A stretch of 64,000 nucleotides of DNA from Lachnospiraceae bacterium (GCA_017483735.1 JAFUVF010000044.1:1-64000); one strand, 5' to 3'; shown: positions 45,204 to 54,855, counted from the first letter of the stretch. Program-made: numbers and translations. The notes: generated from the sequence alone by a model not told the origin.

Positions 45204-46289
45204 ATGAGAACTTACCTTGTAACCGGAGGAGCCGGATTCATCGGTTCAAACTACATACATTATATGTTCAGAAAGTATGATAATGAGATTCGCATAATAA
45301 ATGTGGATGCGCTGACATATGCGGGTAATCTCGAAAATCTTAAGGAGGTTGAAAAAAGGGACAATTATACCTTTGTAAGGGCTGATATCTGCGACAAGGC
45401 AGCGATAAAAAGGATTTTTGACGAAAATGATATAGACAGGGTAGTGCATTTTGCGGCGGAGAGCCATGTGGACAGAAGCATTGAGAATCCGGAAATATTC
45501 GTAAAGACGAATGTCCTGGGAACGGCGGTAATGTTGAACTGTGCAAAGGCTGCATGGGAGCTTCCTGACGGAAGCTTTAAGGAGGGGAAGAAATTTCTTC
45601 ACGTATCCACTGATGAAGTATACGGATCGCTTCCCGAGGATGACAACGCATTTTTCTATGAGACATCGCCCTATGATCCCCACAGTCCTTATTCCGCCAG
45701 CAAGGCAAGCTCAGATATGCTGGTAAAGGCATATATGGATACCTATAAATTCCCGGCGAACATCACAAATTGCTCAAATAACTACGGACCTTACCAGTTC
45801 CCGGAGAAATTTATACCGTTGATGATAAATAATGCTCTTCAGGGCAAGAAGCTTCCTGTGTACGGGGACGGAAAGAACGTCAGGGACTGGCTCTATGTGG
45901 AGGATCACGCAAAGGCGATAGATATGGTGCAGGAGAAGGGGAGACTCTTTGAAACCTACAATATAGGCGGACATAACGAGAAGCAGAATATTGAGATACT
46001 GCATATCATACTTGACACATTGAATGAGATGCTGCCGGACGACGATTCAAGAAAGGCTCATATAAATGATGATCTCATAAGCTATGTCGAGGACAGAAAG
46101 GGGCATGACAGGCGGTATGCCATAGCGCCGGACAAGATAAAAAGGGAGCTGGACTGGGAGCCTGAGACTATGTTCAGGGAAGGAATAAGAAAAACGATAA
46201 AGTGGTTCTTCGAAAATGAGGAATGGATGAAGAATGCCACTAGTGGGGATTACCAGAAATATTACGAGGAGATGTACGGAAACAGATAA
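45204..46289 (+). CDS. rmlB: dTDP-glucose 4,6-dehydratase
   Basis: 361 residues, extended short-chain dehydrogenase. It makes dTDP-4-keto-6-deoxyglucose. The NAD motif is GGAGFIGSNYIHY; the catalytic stretch is HVSTDEVYGSL; YSASKASSDMLV holds Tyr and Lys; NCSNNYGPYQFPEK is also typical. It starts 12 bases after the lysozyme behind AAAGGAGAG. The product feeds both RmlC and the WecE-like aminotransferase in this window. Confidence 0.95.
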   Translation: MRTYLVTGGAGFIGSNYIHYMFRKYDNEIRIINVDALTYAGNLENLKEVEKRDNYTFVRADICDKAAIKRIFDENDIDRVVHFAAESHVDRSIENPEIFVKTNVLGTAVMLNCAKAAWELPDGSFKEGKKFLHVSTDEVYGSLPEDDNAFFYETSPYDPHSPYSASKASSDMLVKAYMDTYKFPANITNCSNNYGPYQFPEKFIPLMINNALQGKKLPVYGDGKNVRDWLYVEDHAKAIDMVQEKGRLFETYNIGGHNEKQNIEILHIILDTLNEMLPDDDSRKAHINDDLISYVEDRKGHDRRYAIAPDKIKRELDWEPETMFREGIRKTIKWFFENEEWMKNATSGDYQKYYEEMYGNR

Positions 46290-46310
46290 TCTTAATTCAT
46301 CTTAAAAAAA

Positions 46311-46339
46311 TTGCAATATTTCGGAATCCATATTAAAAT
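46311..46339 (+). promoter_or_regulatory. Sigma-A promoter upstream of rmlA
   Basis: TTGCAA (46311-46316), 17 bases, TAAAAT (46334-46339), ~45 bases before ATG 46384. It starts a second unit for rmlA and the downstream rmlC/Wzm/Wzt genes. Confidence 0.65.
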
Positions 46340-46383
46340 ATAATAAGTTTTGCAATAATTATATTTTGAAAGGATAAATATAC

Positions 46384-47253
46384 ATGAAGGGCATAATTCT
46401 CGCCGGAGGTTCCGGCACAAGACTCTATCCTCTTACAAAGGCAATATCCAAGCAGATTATGCCGGTTTATGATAAACCGATGATATACTATCCCCTTTCC
46501 ACCCTGATGCTTGCCGGTATCAGGGAAATTTTAATTATCTCCACACCGAGGGATCTTCCGGTTTTTAAGGAGCTTCTGGGGGACGGAAAACAGCTTGGAA
46601 TGGAGCTTTCCTATGCGATTCAGGATAAGCCCAGAGGTCTTGCGGATGCCTTTATAGTCGGGGAAAAATTCATAGGAAGCGACAATGTGGCACTGGTTCT
46701 GGGGGATAACATTTTCTACGGTCAGAGCTTCTCAACGATTTTAAGGGAGGTTGTGGCAAGAAAAACCGGAGCGACCATATTTGGATATTATGTTCGTGAC
46801 CCCAGAGAATACGGGGTTGTTGAGTTTGACGAGAACGGAAAGGCTCTGTCAATAGAGGAAAAGCCGGAGCATCCGAAGAGCAATTATGCGGTTCCGGGGC
46901 TGTATTTTTATGACAATGACGTGGTGGACATAGCAAAGAACATCAAACCCTCCGCCCGGGGAGAGATAGAGATTACCAGTGTGAACAATGAATATCTGCG
47001 CAGAGGGACTCTCAGGGTGGAAACCATGGGAAGAGGCTTTGCGTGGCTTGATACGGGCAACCATGATGCGCTGTTGGATGCATCGGATTTTGTGGCTGCA
47101 TTCCAGAAAAGACAGGGGCTGTATATATCCTGTATAGAGGAGATTGCATATAAGAGGGGCTTTATCAATAAGGAACAGCTGCTCAGACTGGCGGAGCCGT
47201 TGATGAAGACGAATTACGGCAAATATCTCGTTGAGGTGGCGAATGGACTCTAA
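46384..47253 (+). CDS. rmlA: Glucose-1-phosphate thymidylyltransferase
   Basis: 289 residues. It makes dTDP-glucose from glucose-1-phosphate and dTTP. The nucleotidyl transferase start is [16 protein letters not shown] with [25 protein letters not shown] is the metal-site stretch and [13 protein letters not shown] follows. Full normal length. The ribosome site is GAAAGGA. Its last 11 bases overlap the second lysozyme gene, so a wall hydrolase and a sugar-nucleotide enzyme are coupled. Confidence 0.95.
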   Translation: MKGIILAGGSGTRLYPLTKAISKQIMPVYDKPMIYYPLSTLMLAGIREILIISTPRDLPVFKELLGDGKQLGMELSYAIQDKPRGLADAFIVGEKFIGSDNVALVLGDNIFYGQSFSTILREVVARKTGATIFGYYVRDPREYGVVEFDENGKALSIEEKPEHPKSNYAVPGLYFYDNDVVDIAKNIKPSARGEIEITSVNNEYLRRGTLRVETMGRGFAWLDTGNHDALLDASDFVAAFQKRQGLYISCIEEIAYKRGFINKEQLLRLAEPLMKTNYGKYLVEVANGL

Positions 47254-48502
47254 GCTTAAAAGGCTTGCAATCCTGGGCTCCATAGCAGTAATGCTGATGA
47301 TATCCCTGCTGGTTTTGTACGGGAACGGGTATTTTGACAGGGACTCGCAGAAGCAGGTTGCCGTATCGGATCTGGCAAAAACTCCGGAAACAACTCCAGA
47401 TATGAGGGATCCCGATATGATAGGGGATGATCTTAGGGCATTTCTGTATGACAGAACCTTTTTTGATGAGGAGGTAAGCGCCATAGTCGAGGAGGCAAGG
47501 AATTCATCGGCGAGGCTGTCACTGATAGTAACAAGTGTCGAAAAGGATCTGAGGGTTCAGGTGGTCGACAGGAACGGAGAAAAGGTTCCGGGAGAGGAAT
47601 TCTATGTCGCCATATCGGACAGAGGCGAGTACAAGGATCTTGACAAGGACGGCATCATATACATAGGTGGGCTGGATGCCGGAGAATATTCGGTAAAGCT
47701 CATGCCGCTAACGGGCTATATTGTACCCGATAATCCTACAAAGGTAAGGGTAAAGGATAAGGTGGAGTATATCGCTATAGACGATATATCGGTGCTCATA
47801 AAGACGGAGGCGGAGATAGACGCTTCGGTGGAGGATACCGGCGAGGCGGATGCCCTTTCGGATGCTGATTCCTCCGAGGACAGCAGTATAAAGAACAGCT
47901 CGGGCTCTGTGCGCATGGGAATAGATGTATCAAAGTACCAGAAGGATATAGACTGGGACAGGGTAAAAAATGCCGGAATAGAATATGCGATAATCAGGGC
48001 AGGTTACAGAGGCTCTAAAACCGGTGCTATAGTGGTCGATCCGTACTACGAAAAAAATATGAAGGAAGCCAGGACCTCGGGTGTAAAGACGGGAGTATAC
48101 TTCTTCACACAGGCTACCAACGAGGTGGAGGCCGTGGAGGAGGCATCGGCGGTTATATCCCTCATTAAAAATTATAAGTTGGATTACCCTGTCTATATAG
48201 ACACAGAGGGTGCCGGCGGGCACGGAAGAGCCGACGGGCTCGACAAGGAAACCAGAACCCTTGTGTGCGAGGCATTCTGCCGAACTGTGGAGAATGCCGG
48301 ATATGAGGCGGGCGTATATGCCAGCCGCAACTGGTACAACAACAATCTTGATGTGAGCCGTATAGAGGGCTTTGACATATGGCTTGCGGAATACAGAAAT
48401 ACGCCGCTATATCAGGGGTATTACAATATGTGGCAGTACAGCTCTAAGGGGAGCGTAGATGGAATAGAAGGCAATGTAGATTTGGATATAAGCTACAACT
48501 AG
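47243..48502 (+). CDS. GH25 lysozyme with N-terminal anchor, compact form
   Basis: 419 residues. Order: one N-terminal helix (residues ~8-25), a soluble linker, the same beta-domain as in the 42939 protein with the acidic loop LDKDGIIY, an acidic Ser-rich linker, and a C-terminal GH25 domain ([41 protein letters not shown] with the catalytic acidic residues). It lacks BIG2 and wall-binding repeats. Start 47243 follows GAGG at six bases and is inside the end of rmlA. It is probably a membrane-tethered wall hydrolase; the shared beta-domain suggests a shared partner or substrate. Confidence 0.88.
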   Translation: MDSKLKRLAILGSIAVMLMISLLVLYGNGYFDRDSQKQVAVSDLAKTPETTPDMRDPDMIGDDLRAFLYDRTFFDEEVSAIVEEARNSSARLSLIVTSVEKDLRVQVVDRNGEKVPGEEFYVAISDRGEYKDLDKDGIIYIGGLDAGEYSVKLMPLTGYIVPDNPTKVRVKDKVEYIAIDDISVLIKTEAEIDASVEDTGEADALSDADSSEDSSIKNSSGSVRMGIDVSKYQKDIDWDRVKNAGIEYAIIRAGYRGSKTGAIVVDPYYEKNMKEARTSGVKTGVYFFTQATNEVEAVEEASAVISLIKNYKLDYPVYIDTEGAGGHGRADGLDKETRTLVCEAFCRTVENAGYEAGVYASRNWYNNNLDVSRIEGFDIWLAEYRNTPLYQGYYNMWQYSSKGSVDGIEGNVDLDISYN

Positions 48503-48516
48503 AGAGGAGACGCAGA

Positions 48517-49062
48517 ATGGGACAGATAATCGTCGAAACATGCAATATTGAGGGCTTGAAGATAATTACGCCAACAGTACACGGAGATGCCCGCGGCTAC
48601 TTTATGGAGACTTACAATTACAATGATTTTAAGGAGGCAGGAATACCGGAGATTTTTGTGCAGGACAATCAGTCAGCGTCCAAGAGAGGGGTTTTGCGGG
48701 GATTACATTTCCAAAAGAATTTTCCGCAGGATAAGCTGGTACGCGCAATAAAGGGAGCGGTTTTTGATGTGGCTGTGGATATGCGTAAGGATTCCAAAAC
48801 ATATGGGAAATGGCATGGGGAGCTTCTGACAGAGGAAAATAAAAAGCAGTTTTTTGTGCCGAAGAATTTCGCACACGGTTATTTGGTTCTCTCGGAGTAT
48901 GCGGAGTTTTGCTACAAATGCACGGATTTCTATCATCCTGACGACGAGGGCGGCATAATGTACAATGACCCGGCGATTGGGGTCGAATGGCCTATTCCGG
49001 AGGGGCTTGAGCTAATCCTTTCCGAAAGGGATACAAGGTGGGGCTCCATAGAGGATATTTGA
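48517..49062 (+). CDS. rmlC: dTDP-4-dehydrorhamnose 3,5-epimerase
   Basis: 181 residues, cupin fold. It epimerises dTDP-4-keto-6-deoxyglucose at C3 and C5 toward dTDP-rhamnose. DARGYFMETYNYNDFKEAG, VQDNQSASKRGVLRGLHFQ, DVAVDMRKDS and FVPKNFAHGYLVL follow the family. It starts behind GAGAGGAGAC. rmlA, rmlB and rmlC are present, but rmlD, the last reductase, is not in the window. The product would be stuck as the keto-sugar unless rmlD is elsewhere. Confidence 0.93.
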   Translation: MGQIIVETCNIEGLKIITPTVHGDARGYFMETYNYNDFKEAGIPEIFVQDNQSASKRGVLRGLHFQKNFPQDKLVRAIKGAVFDVAVDMRKDSKTYGKWHGELLTEENKKQFFVPKNFAHGYLVLSEYAEFCYKCTDFYHPDDEGGIMYNDPAIGVEWPIPEGLELILSERDTRWGSIEDI

Positions 49063-49064
49063 GT

Positions 49065-50042
49065 ATGTTGAGAAAAAAGAGGATAGGCATAGCCGTCTTT
49101 TTGGCATTGGCGGCGGTGCTTGCCCTGATAATAGTCATACACACAAATCCGGAGGCAGACCCTTCGGAGGAAATAATAAAAAAGATAATCTCATGTGCCG
49201 TGATTGTTTTTTCGTCGGTGCTGTTCGCAGTATTTTATGAAAAACTTACGGTGCTTCCTGTGGAGCTTTTTCAAAACAGGCACCTTATATGGAAGCTTGC
49301 AAAAAATGATTTCAAGAAAAGGTATGCAGGCTCGTATCTCGGCGGTGTATGGGCATTGATGCAGCCTGTGATTACGGTGGGAATGTATTATATTGTCTTC
49401 GGACTCATATTTCCGGATCAGAGACAATCCGGAGAGGTGCCATTTGTGCTCTTTCTGACGGCGGGGCTGGTTCCGTGGTTCTTTTTTTCAGAAGGGCTGT
49501 CGCAGGGAACAAGCGCTCTTCTGGAGTACAACTATCTGGTAAAAAAGGTTGTGTTCAAGATAAGCATACTTCCCATCATCAAGGTCATAGCGGCAATCTT
49601 CGTCCATGCTTTCTTTGTCTGTATACTGCTTCTGGTGGCGTCGATCTATGGCTATTATCCTGGAATTTATACGATACAGGTTATTTATTACAGCTTCTGC
49701 CTTTTCGTTTTCGTGCTGGCGCTGTGCTACACGACGTGCTCGGTTGTGGTTTTTTTCAGAGATCTTTCACAGATAATAAATATTGCCCTGCAGATAGGTA
49801 TGTGGGCGACACCTATACTCTGGGATATAAATGCGCTTAACAATTCTTTGGCAGTTACATTGCTCAAAATAAATCCTTTGGTATATATTGTAAACGGATA
49901 CAGAAGCGCAATATATGAAAGCAAATGGTTTTTTGAGGATTTCTTTTCGACAATGTATTTTTGGATAATAACGGTGGTGCTGTTTTTGTTCGGCTCCCTT
50001 GTATTTAAAAGGTTAAAGCCGCATTTTGCGGATGTTCTTTGA
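49065..50042 (+). CDS. Wzm-type polysaccharide ABC exporter permease
   Basis: 325 residues. The C-terminal ~240 residues are an ABC2_membrane domain with about six helices. IWKLAKNDFKKRYAGSYLGG is the typical entry segment of Wzm/TagG/RgpC, and VWALMQPVITVGMYYIVFGL follows. Before it comes an N-terminal extension of ~75 residues with two extra hydrophobic helices (IGIAVFLALAAVLALIIVI and the next), which ordinary Wzm proteins lack. ATG 49065 lies two bases after the rmlC stop. The ATPase partner is the Wzt-like gene one gene downstream. Export of finished, lipid-linked polysaccharide is expected. Confidence 0.88.
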   Translation: MLRKKRIGIAVFLALAAVLALIIVIHTNPEADPSEEIIKKIISCAVIVFSSVLFAVFYEKLTVLPVELFQNRHLIWKLAKNDFKKRYAGSYLGGVWALMQPVITVGMYYIVFGLIFPDQRQSGEVPFVLFLTAGLVPWFFFSEGLSQGTSALLEYNYLVKKVVFKISILPIIKVIAAIFVHAFFVCILLLVASIYGYYPGIYTIQVIYYSFCLFVFVLALCYTTCSVVVFFRDLSQIINIALQIGMWATPILWDINALNNSLAVTLLKINPLVYIVNGYRSAIYESKWFFEDFFSTMYFWIITVVLFLFGSLVFKRLKPHFADVL

Positions 50043-50043
50043 A

Positions 50044-51543
50044 ATGCTTATGAATGGACATGACAAAAAACTTGCATTCGGAATGATATGTGCCTTGTAC
50101 ATAGCGGCATTTGCGGTGACGCTGATCCCTATGTACAGGCTGGCGCTCTATTCCGTTCCCTGGTATGATGACTACAGCTACGGTATACCTCTGCATGTTC
50201 TGTTTACGGTCAATCCGGATGCGGGGCTTTTGGATATTCTGAAAACGGTCGTTGAGAGCGTCAGAGTGGAATGGTGGGCATGGCAAGGAACCTTTTCCTC
50301 AATTTTTTTAATGTCGTTTTCACCGATAGTATTCGGAGAGGAATATTATTTTCTCGGTGCACTGTTTCTCATATCGATACTTGCTGCGACAACCATATTT
50401 TTTGTGTATACCGTATGTACGGTAGTATTCGGATGCAGAAGAGTATCGGGAATTATTATGGGACTGGGAACGGCAACGGCGCTTATCAACACCATCCATA
50501 CCTCACAGGCAGGCTTTTACTGGTATAATGCAGGAGTACATTATGTGGGGATGCATTCCATCTTCTTTCTGTGGACGGCTTTTCTGATACGGAGCGTCCG
50601 TGGGGAGAAAAAATTCGTCAGATATGTGGGGACAGTGCTCGGAACGCTTCTTTCCGTCGCACCTGCCGGGGCGAATTTTGTTACGGCATTACAGGGACTT
50701 GGGGTAATATGTGCAGTTGTGTGCTATGCTGTGATCAGGGAAAAATACGGAAGTCTCAGACTTTTGCCGGCTTTTTTGATATATGCCTTCGGATTTTATA
50801 TGAATGTGAGGGCACCCGGAAATTCCGTAAGAGCCAGATCATATGTGGGTTGGGGATATTCCCCGATCAAGGCGGTGTTATTGTCCTTTAAAGAGGGGAT
50901 CCTTAAGCTGTGGACATTTACAGGCCTTGTGGGGATTGTATTTATTGTATTTCTGGCATCGGGAGCCGTGCTCGCAGTATGGAACACGGAATTTAAATAT
51001 ACAAGACCATGGCTTTTCGCAGCCGTATCATATGTGTTATACTGTACGGGATTCACTCCGAGTCTGTATTCATTGGGGCATGCGGGGCTCGGCAGGACAT
51101 TGAATGCGGTTAAGCTGACATTCTGGATGCTGCTGGTGCTTAATATAATATATATATCCGGTTATCTGTTCGGAAGAAACGGAAGAATGCGCAATACGGC
51201 GGAGCGCTTTGGAATAAAGACAGGTGTGGTCTATGCGGCAATACTTTTCGCCACTGCTGCAGGTGCTTATGGTCTTTCTACAAACAGGGCAGGAACCATA
51301 GCCGGTTTCGGAGCATATTATTACGTTCATTCCGGCGAGGCGTTTAATTTCAGGGAACAGTATCTTGAAAGGGTACAGGTGCTCAAAAGCGAAGAGAAGG
51401 ATGTGGTTTTTGAGACATACAGATTCAGACCGTGGATGCTGTGCGCAGGGGAGCTTTCGGATGACCCTGAGGCGGAAGAAAACCGTCTGGTGGAAGAGTG
51501 GTACAAAAAAGATTCAGTGAGGATAAGAAATGGAGAGGGCTGA
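50044..51543 (+). CDS. DUF6056-like polytopic membrane protein
   Basis: 499 residues with about ten helices. After the first helix come WYDDYSYGIPLHVL and WWAWQGTFSSIFLMSFSP, the Asp-Asp and Trp-Gln-Gly-Thr-Phe pattern of DUF6056; a GT-C role is likely for this family but is not shown. Several starts are possible (TTG 50026, ATG 50032, ATG 50044, ATG 50050); ATG 50044, two bases after the Wzm stop, is chosen. It separates the two halves of the ABC exporter, and its end overlaps the Wzt gene by 14 bases, so it is a true part of the operon. Confidence 0.7.
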   Translation: MLMNGHDKKLAFGMICALYIAAFAVTLIPMYRLALYSVPWYDDYSYGIPLHVLFTVNPDAGLLDILKTVVESVRVEWWAWQGTFSSIFLMSFSPIVFGEEYYFLGALFLISILAATTIFFVYTVCTVVFGCRRVSGIIMGLGTATALINTIHTSQAGFYWYNAGVHYVGMHSIFFLWTAFLIRSVRGEKKFVRYVGTVLGTLLSVAPAGANFVTALQGLGVICAVVCYAVIREKYGSLRLLPAFLIYAFGFYMNVRAPGNSVRARSYVGWGYSPIKAVLLSFKEGILKLWTFTGLVGIVFIVFLASGAVLAVWNTEFKYTRPWLFAAVSYVLYCTGFTPSLYSLGHAGLGRTLNAVKLTFWMLLVLNIIYISGYLFGRNGRMRNTAERFGIKTGVVYAAILFATAAGAYGLSTNRAGTIAGFGAYYYVHSGEAFNFREQYLERVQVLKSEEKDVVFETYRFRPWMLCAGELSDDPEAEENRLVEEWYKKDSVRIRNGEG

Positions 51544-52792
51544 AAAGGCCATTGAGGTCAGGGAAGTTCAAAAGGTATATAAGCTCTACAATAAGCCCTC
51601 TGACAGGATGAGGGATGCCTTCGGTCTTGCTAAAAGAGAAAAGCTTTACAAGAAGCACTATGCATTGAAGGGAGTGTCCTTTGATGTCTATAAGGGAGAG
51701 ACCGTGGGAATAATAGGCACCAACGGCTCGGGGAAATCCACCATACTGAAGATAATTACGGGAGTGCTGAGCGCCACGTCGGGAGAGGTAGGCGTGAACG
51801 GCAGGATATCCGCTCTTCTGGAGCTGGGGGCGGGCTTCAATCAGGAATATAACGGCATTGAGAATGTGTATTTAAACGGCACTATGATGGGCTTTTCGGA
51901 TGCGGAGATAGATGAGAAGCTCCCGGCTATTCTTGAGTTTGCGGATATAGGAGATTATGTGTATCAGCCGGTAAAGACCTATTCCAGCGGAATGTTTGTG
52001 AGACTGGCCTTCGCATTGGCGATAAACATTGAGCCGGAGATACTCATAGTGGATGAGGCGCTTTCCGTGGGAGATGTTTTTTTTCAGGCAAGATGCTATC
52101 ATAAGTTCGAGGAATTTAAAAGAGCCGGAAAAACCATAGTGTTTGTAAGCCATGATTTGAGCAGCATAAGCAAATACTGTGACAGGGTAATTCTCCTAAA
52201 TCAGGGAGAAATCCTTGGAGAGGGCAGCCCCAAGGAGATGATAGATGCATATAAGCAGGTGCTGGTGGGACAATACACCAAAGATATAAAGGGCATAGAG
52301 AATGAGAATACGCAAATGCTTTCGGAGCTTTCGGAAGCCTCCAATCCAAAAGCTCTTGAATATGGTACTAAGCAGGCTTTGATAAAAGAGTTCTATGTGA
52401 CGGACAAAAAGGGAACAAGAACCGGAGCGGTAATAAAGGGCGAGGAATTTACAGTGCATATGAGGGTTGAATTTACGGATAATGTACCTGCCCCCATATT
52501 TGCCTTCTCTATCAAAAACGTAAGGGGAACGGAGATAACGGGAACAAACACGATGATAGAGAAAGCCTATTTAAAAGATGCAAAGGCGGGAGATATAAAG
52601 GATATTTCGTTTACACAGAAAATGTCGCTGCAGGGCGGGGAGTACCTCATCTCCTTCGGCGTTACGGGATATAACAAGGATAATTTTGAGGTGTATCACA
52701 GACTGTATGATGCCTTCAACATAACCTGTGTGTCGGATAAGGATACAGTCGGATTTTATGATATGGTTTCGACAATAACTGTCTCGGAGTGA
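51530..52792 (+). CDS. Wzt-type polysaccharide ABC exporter ATPase with C-terminal glycan-binding domain
   Basis: 420 residues. N-terminal ATPase domain (~1-250): Walker A GTNGSGKST, signature YSSGMFVRLAFALA (the Tyr-Ser-Ser-Gly form of this subfamily), Walker B ILIVDEALSVGD and VFVSHDL. The C-terminal ~150 residues are a beta-sandwich of the Wzt_C type (KGEEFTVHMRVEFTDN, GGEYLISFGVTGYN), which in O-antigen systems recognises the modified non-reducing end of the polymer. Start 51530 follows GAGGATAAG and overlaps the previous gene by 14 bases. A capping enzyme gene follows directly. Confidence 0.9.
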   Translation: MERAEKAIEVREVQKVYKLYNKPSDRMRDAFGLAKREKLYKKHYALKGVSFDVYKGETVGIIGTNGSGKSTILKIITGVLSATSGEVGVNGRISALLELGAGFNQEYNGIENVYLNGTMMGFSDAEIDEKLPAILEFADIGDYVYQPVKTYSSGMFVRLAFALAINIEPEILIVDEALSVGDVFFQARCYHKFEEFKRAGKTIVFVSHDLSSISKYCDRVILLNQGEILGEGSPKEMIDAYKQVLVGQYTKDIKGIENENTQMLSELSEASNPKALEYGTKQALIKEFYVTDKKGTRTGAVIKGEEFTVHMRVEFTDNVPAPIFAFSIKNVRGTEITGTNTMIEKAYLKDAKAGDIKDISFTQKMSLQGGEYLISFGVTGYNKDNFEVYHRLYDAFNITCVSDKDTVGFYDMVSTITVSE

Positions 52793-52794
52793 TA

Positions 52795-54855
52795 ATGGAA
52801 GAAAAAAGCATGGAGAGAACCGAATATGTGGGGAAGCTGCTTCTTGACTACAGCTATTATTCAGGAGAGGATTACTACTGTGACGGAAAGGTAGAGGACG
52901 AGCTTTTAGAGATAGTAAGGAACAATCCCGAGGCAGAATTTCCACGTATCATAGAAGAAAAAAAAAGCTGGGAGATATTGTATCATCTCTCAAATGAGCG
53001 CAGGAATGTAATTGAGTGGATTCCCTTTGAGGGAAAGAAGGTTCTGGAGGTCGGAAGCGGCTGTGGTGCTATAACGGGAGCATTTGCCCAAAAGGCCGGC
53101 GAGGTAACCTGCGTTGAGCTGTCAAAAAAACGCTCTCTCATAAACGCCTACAGGAACAGGGATTACGACAATGTCACTATAAAGGTGGGAAATTTTAAGG
53201 ATATTGAGCCTGCACTTGCCACGGATTATGATTATATTTTTCTGATAGGAGTTCTTGAATATGCGGACAGCTATATCGGAGGGGATTTTCCTCAGCTGGA
53301 CTTTCTGAGGCTGTTAAAGAAGCACATGAATAAGGACGGAAGGCTCGTCATTGCCATCGAGAATAAGTACGGTCTCAAATATTTTGCCGGCTGCAGGGAG
53401 GATCATACCGGAAGATTCTTCGATGGAATAGAGAACTATCCTGAAGCAAAGGGAGTAAGGACTTTTGGTATAAATGAACTCAAAAGCATTATAAGAGCCG
53501 CCGGGATAAAAAAGATAAACGAGTATTATCCCTACCCCGATTATAAATTTATGAATCAGCTATTTGGCAAGAAGCGCATGCCTCTGGCGGGAGAGCTTAC
53601 CGACAATATCAGGAATTTTGACAGGGACAGGCTCCTTTTGTTTGATGAGAGCGCAGCTTTCGGAGGTATTGTTGCGGAGGGGAGATTCAATGTGTTTGCA
53701 AACTCCTTTCTCCTTATAACAGGGGGCAAGCTTTCTGTAAAATACGCAAAGTATTCTTCGGACAGAGCCCCGGAGTATGCAATATCGACACAGCTTGTAA
53801 AGGATGAGGAAGGCTATCGCTTTATCAAGCGCCCGATATGTGATGCGGGAGTTTTGCATATAGAAAGGCTTGCCGATATATGCAGTGAACTCAAAAGAAA
53901 ATATGAAGGCAGCGGTCTTTCGATAAATGAGTGCAGGATAACAAAGAATGGAAGAACGCAGGCAGAGCTTGAATATATAGAGGGCGAGACTCTATCCGCA
54001 CTTATGGATAAAAGGCTTTTTTCAAAAGATATGGAGGGCTTTTATTCCCTCTTTGCGGAATACATGAAGCGGATTTCCGGTAATGACAGCGTGGAAATCT
54101 ACGACAGGGATATGATATTTTCAAATATTATTCTGCGGGATAATGTCTGGACTCTCATAGATTATGAATGGAGCGATAATGAGCCGATAGAGACAAGGAA
54201 GCTGGCAGCGCGAGCGGTATACTGCTATTTTCTGGAGGACGTAAAAAGGGAGAAAAAAGCGGATTTAAGCAGGTTGATGGAGCTTGGCGGATTTGACGAG
54301 AGGGATCTTGACGAGATAAGAAGAGGCGAAGCGCTCTTTCAGAAAAAGGTTACGGGAGGAAGGCTGGCGCTTTCCGAGATACGTGAGCGCATAGGGAAAG
54401 CGGTGGTAAGACCTGGGAAGGATACGATGCAAGGCGCCGGCGGAAGGCTAAAGATATATGAGGATTACGGGAACGGCTATTCGGAGGAGGCTTCATATTT
54501 TGTCGATACGGCAGTGATATATGATGCTGAAGGCTTTGAAACCAAGCTGTCAGTAAAGCCGGGAGTTAAGAATATCCGTATCGATCCCGGGGACGAGCCG
54601 TGTATTGTCAGCGCAGATATTATCGAGATAACGGATAAAAGCACCGGCAGCACAAAGCAGGCAAGGATAAAAACCAATGGAAGAAAGCTAAAAGGCGCAA
54701 TGTATGTTTTTGGCCATAATGATCCGAATATAAATGTGGCATTAGGAGAAGTCCGGGATACGGATGAAAAGATAATAAGGGTAAAAATGCATGTAAGCCG
54801 TATATCGGAGCGGATCGCAAATGAACTTATCAGGGGAAAGGGATTGTTTATCTGA
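52795..54855 (+). CDS. Methyltransferase-kinase-like fusion, possible WbdD-type chain terminator
   Basis: 686 residues. N-terminal class I SAM methyltransferase: KKVLEVGSGCGAITGAFA (motif I, residues ~82-98) with acidic VELS. Residues ~300-500 look like a kinase/APH fold: Asp439 followed four residues later by Asn444 (YDRDMIFSNIIL) and Asp456 in LIDYEW, the catalytic-loop and metal positions. A beta-rich C-terminal part of ~180 residues follows. E. coli WbdD has a methyltransferase joined to a kinase and caps the O-polysaccharide before Wzm/Wzt export; its partner gene, wzt with a C-terminal domain, lies immediately upstream here. The kinase assignment is inferred from a few residues. ATG 52795 follows GGAG; GTG 52789 is also possible. 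Confidence 0.68.
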   Translation: MEEKSMERTEYVGKLLLDYSYYSGEDYYCDGKVEDELLEIVRNNPEAEFPRIIEEKKSWEILYHLSNERRNVIEWIPFEGKKVLEVGSGCGAITGAFAQKAGEVTCVELSKKRSLINAYRNRDYDNVTIKVGNFKDIEPALATDYDYIFLIGVLEYADSYIGGDFPQLDFLRLLKKHMNKDGRLVIAIENKYGLKYFAGCREDHTGRFFDGIENYPEAKGVRTFGINELKSIIRAAGIKKINEYYPYPDYKFMNQLFGKKRMPLAGELTDNIRNFDRDRLLLFDESAAFGGIVAEGRFNVFANSFLLITGGKLSVKYAKYSSDRAPEYAISTQLVKDEEGYRFIKRPICDAGVLHIERLADICSELKRKYEGSGLSINECRITKNGRTQAELEYIEGETLSALMDKRLFSKDMEGFYSLFAEYMKRISGNDSVEIYDRDMIFSNIILRDNVWTLIDYEWSDNEPIETRKLAARAVYCYFLEDVKREKKADLSRLMELGGFDERDLDEIRRGEALFQKKVTGGRLALSEIRERIGKAVVRPGKDTMQGAGGRLKIYEDYGNGYSEEASYFVDTAVIYDAEGFETKLSVKPGVKNIRIDPGDEPCIVSADIIEITDKSTGSTKQARIKTNGRKLKGAMYVFGHNDPNINVALGEVRDTDEKIIRVKMHVSRISERIANELIRGKGLFI

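Noticed and set aside
52789..52794. GTG start for the methyltransferase-kinase gene
   Set aside because: It overlaps the Wzt stop by GTGA and is possible, but ATG 52795 has GGAG at a good distance and is preferred.
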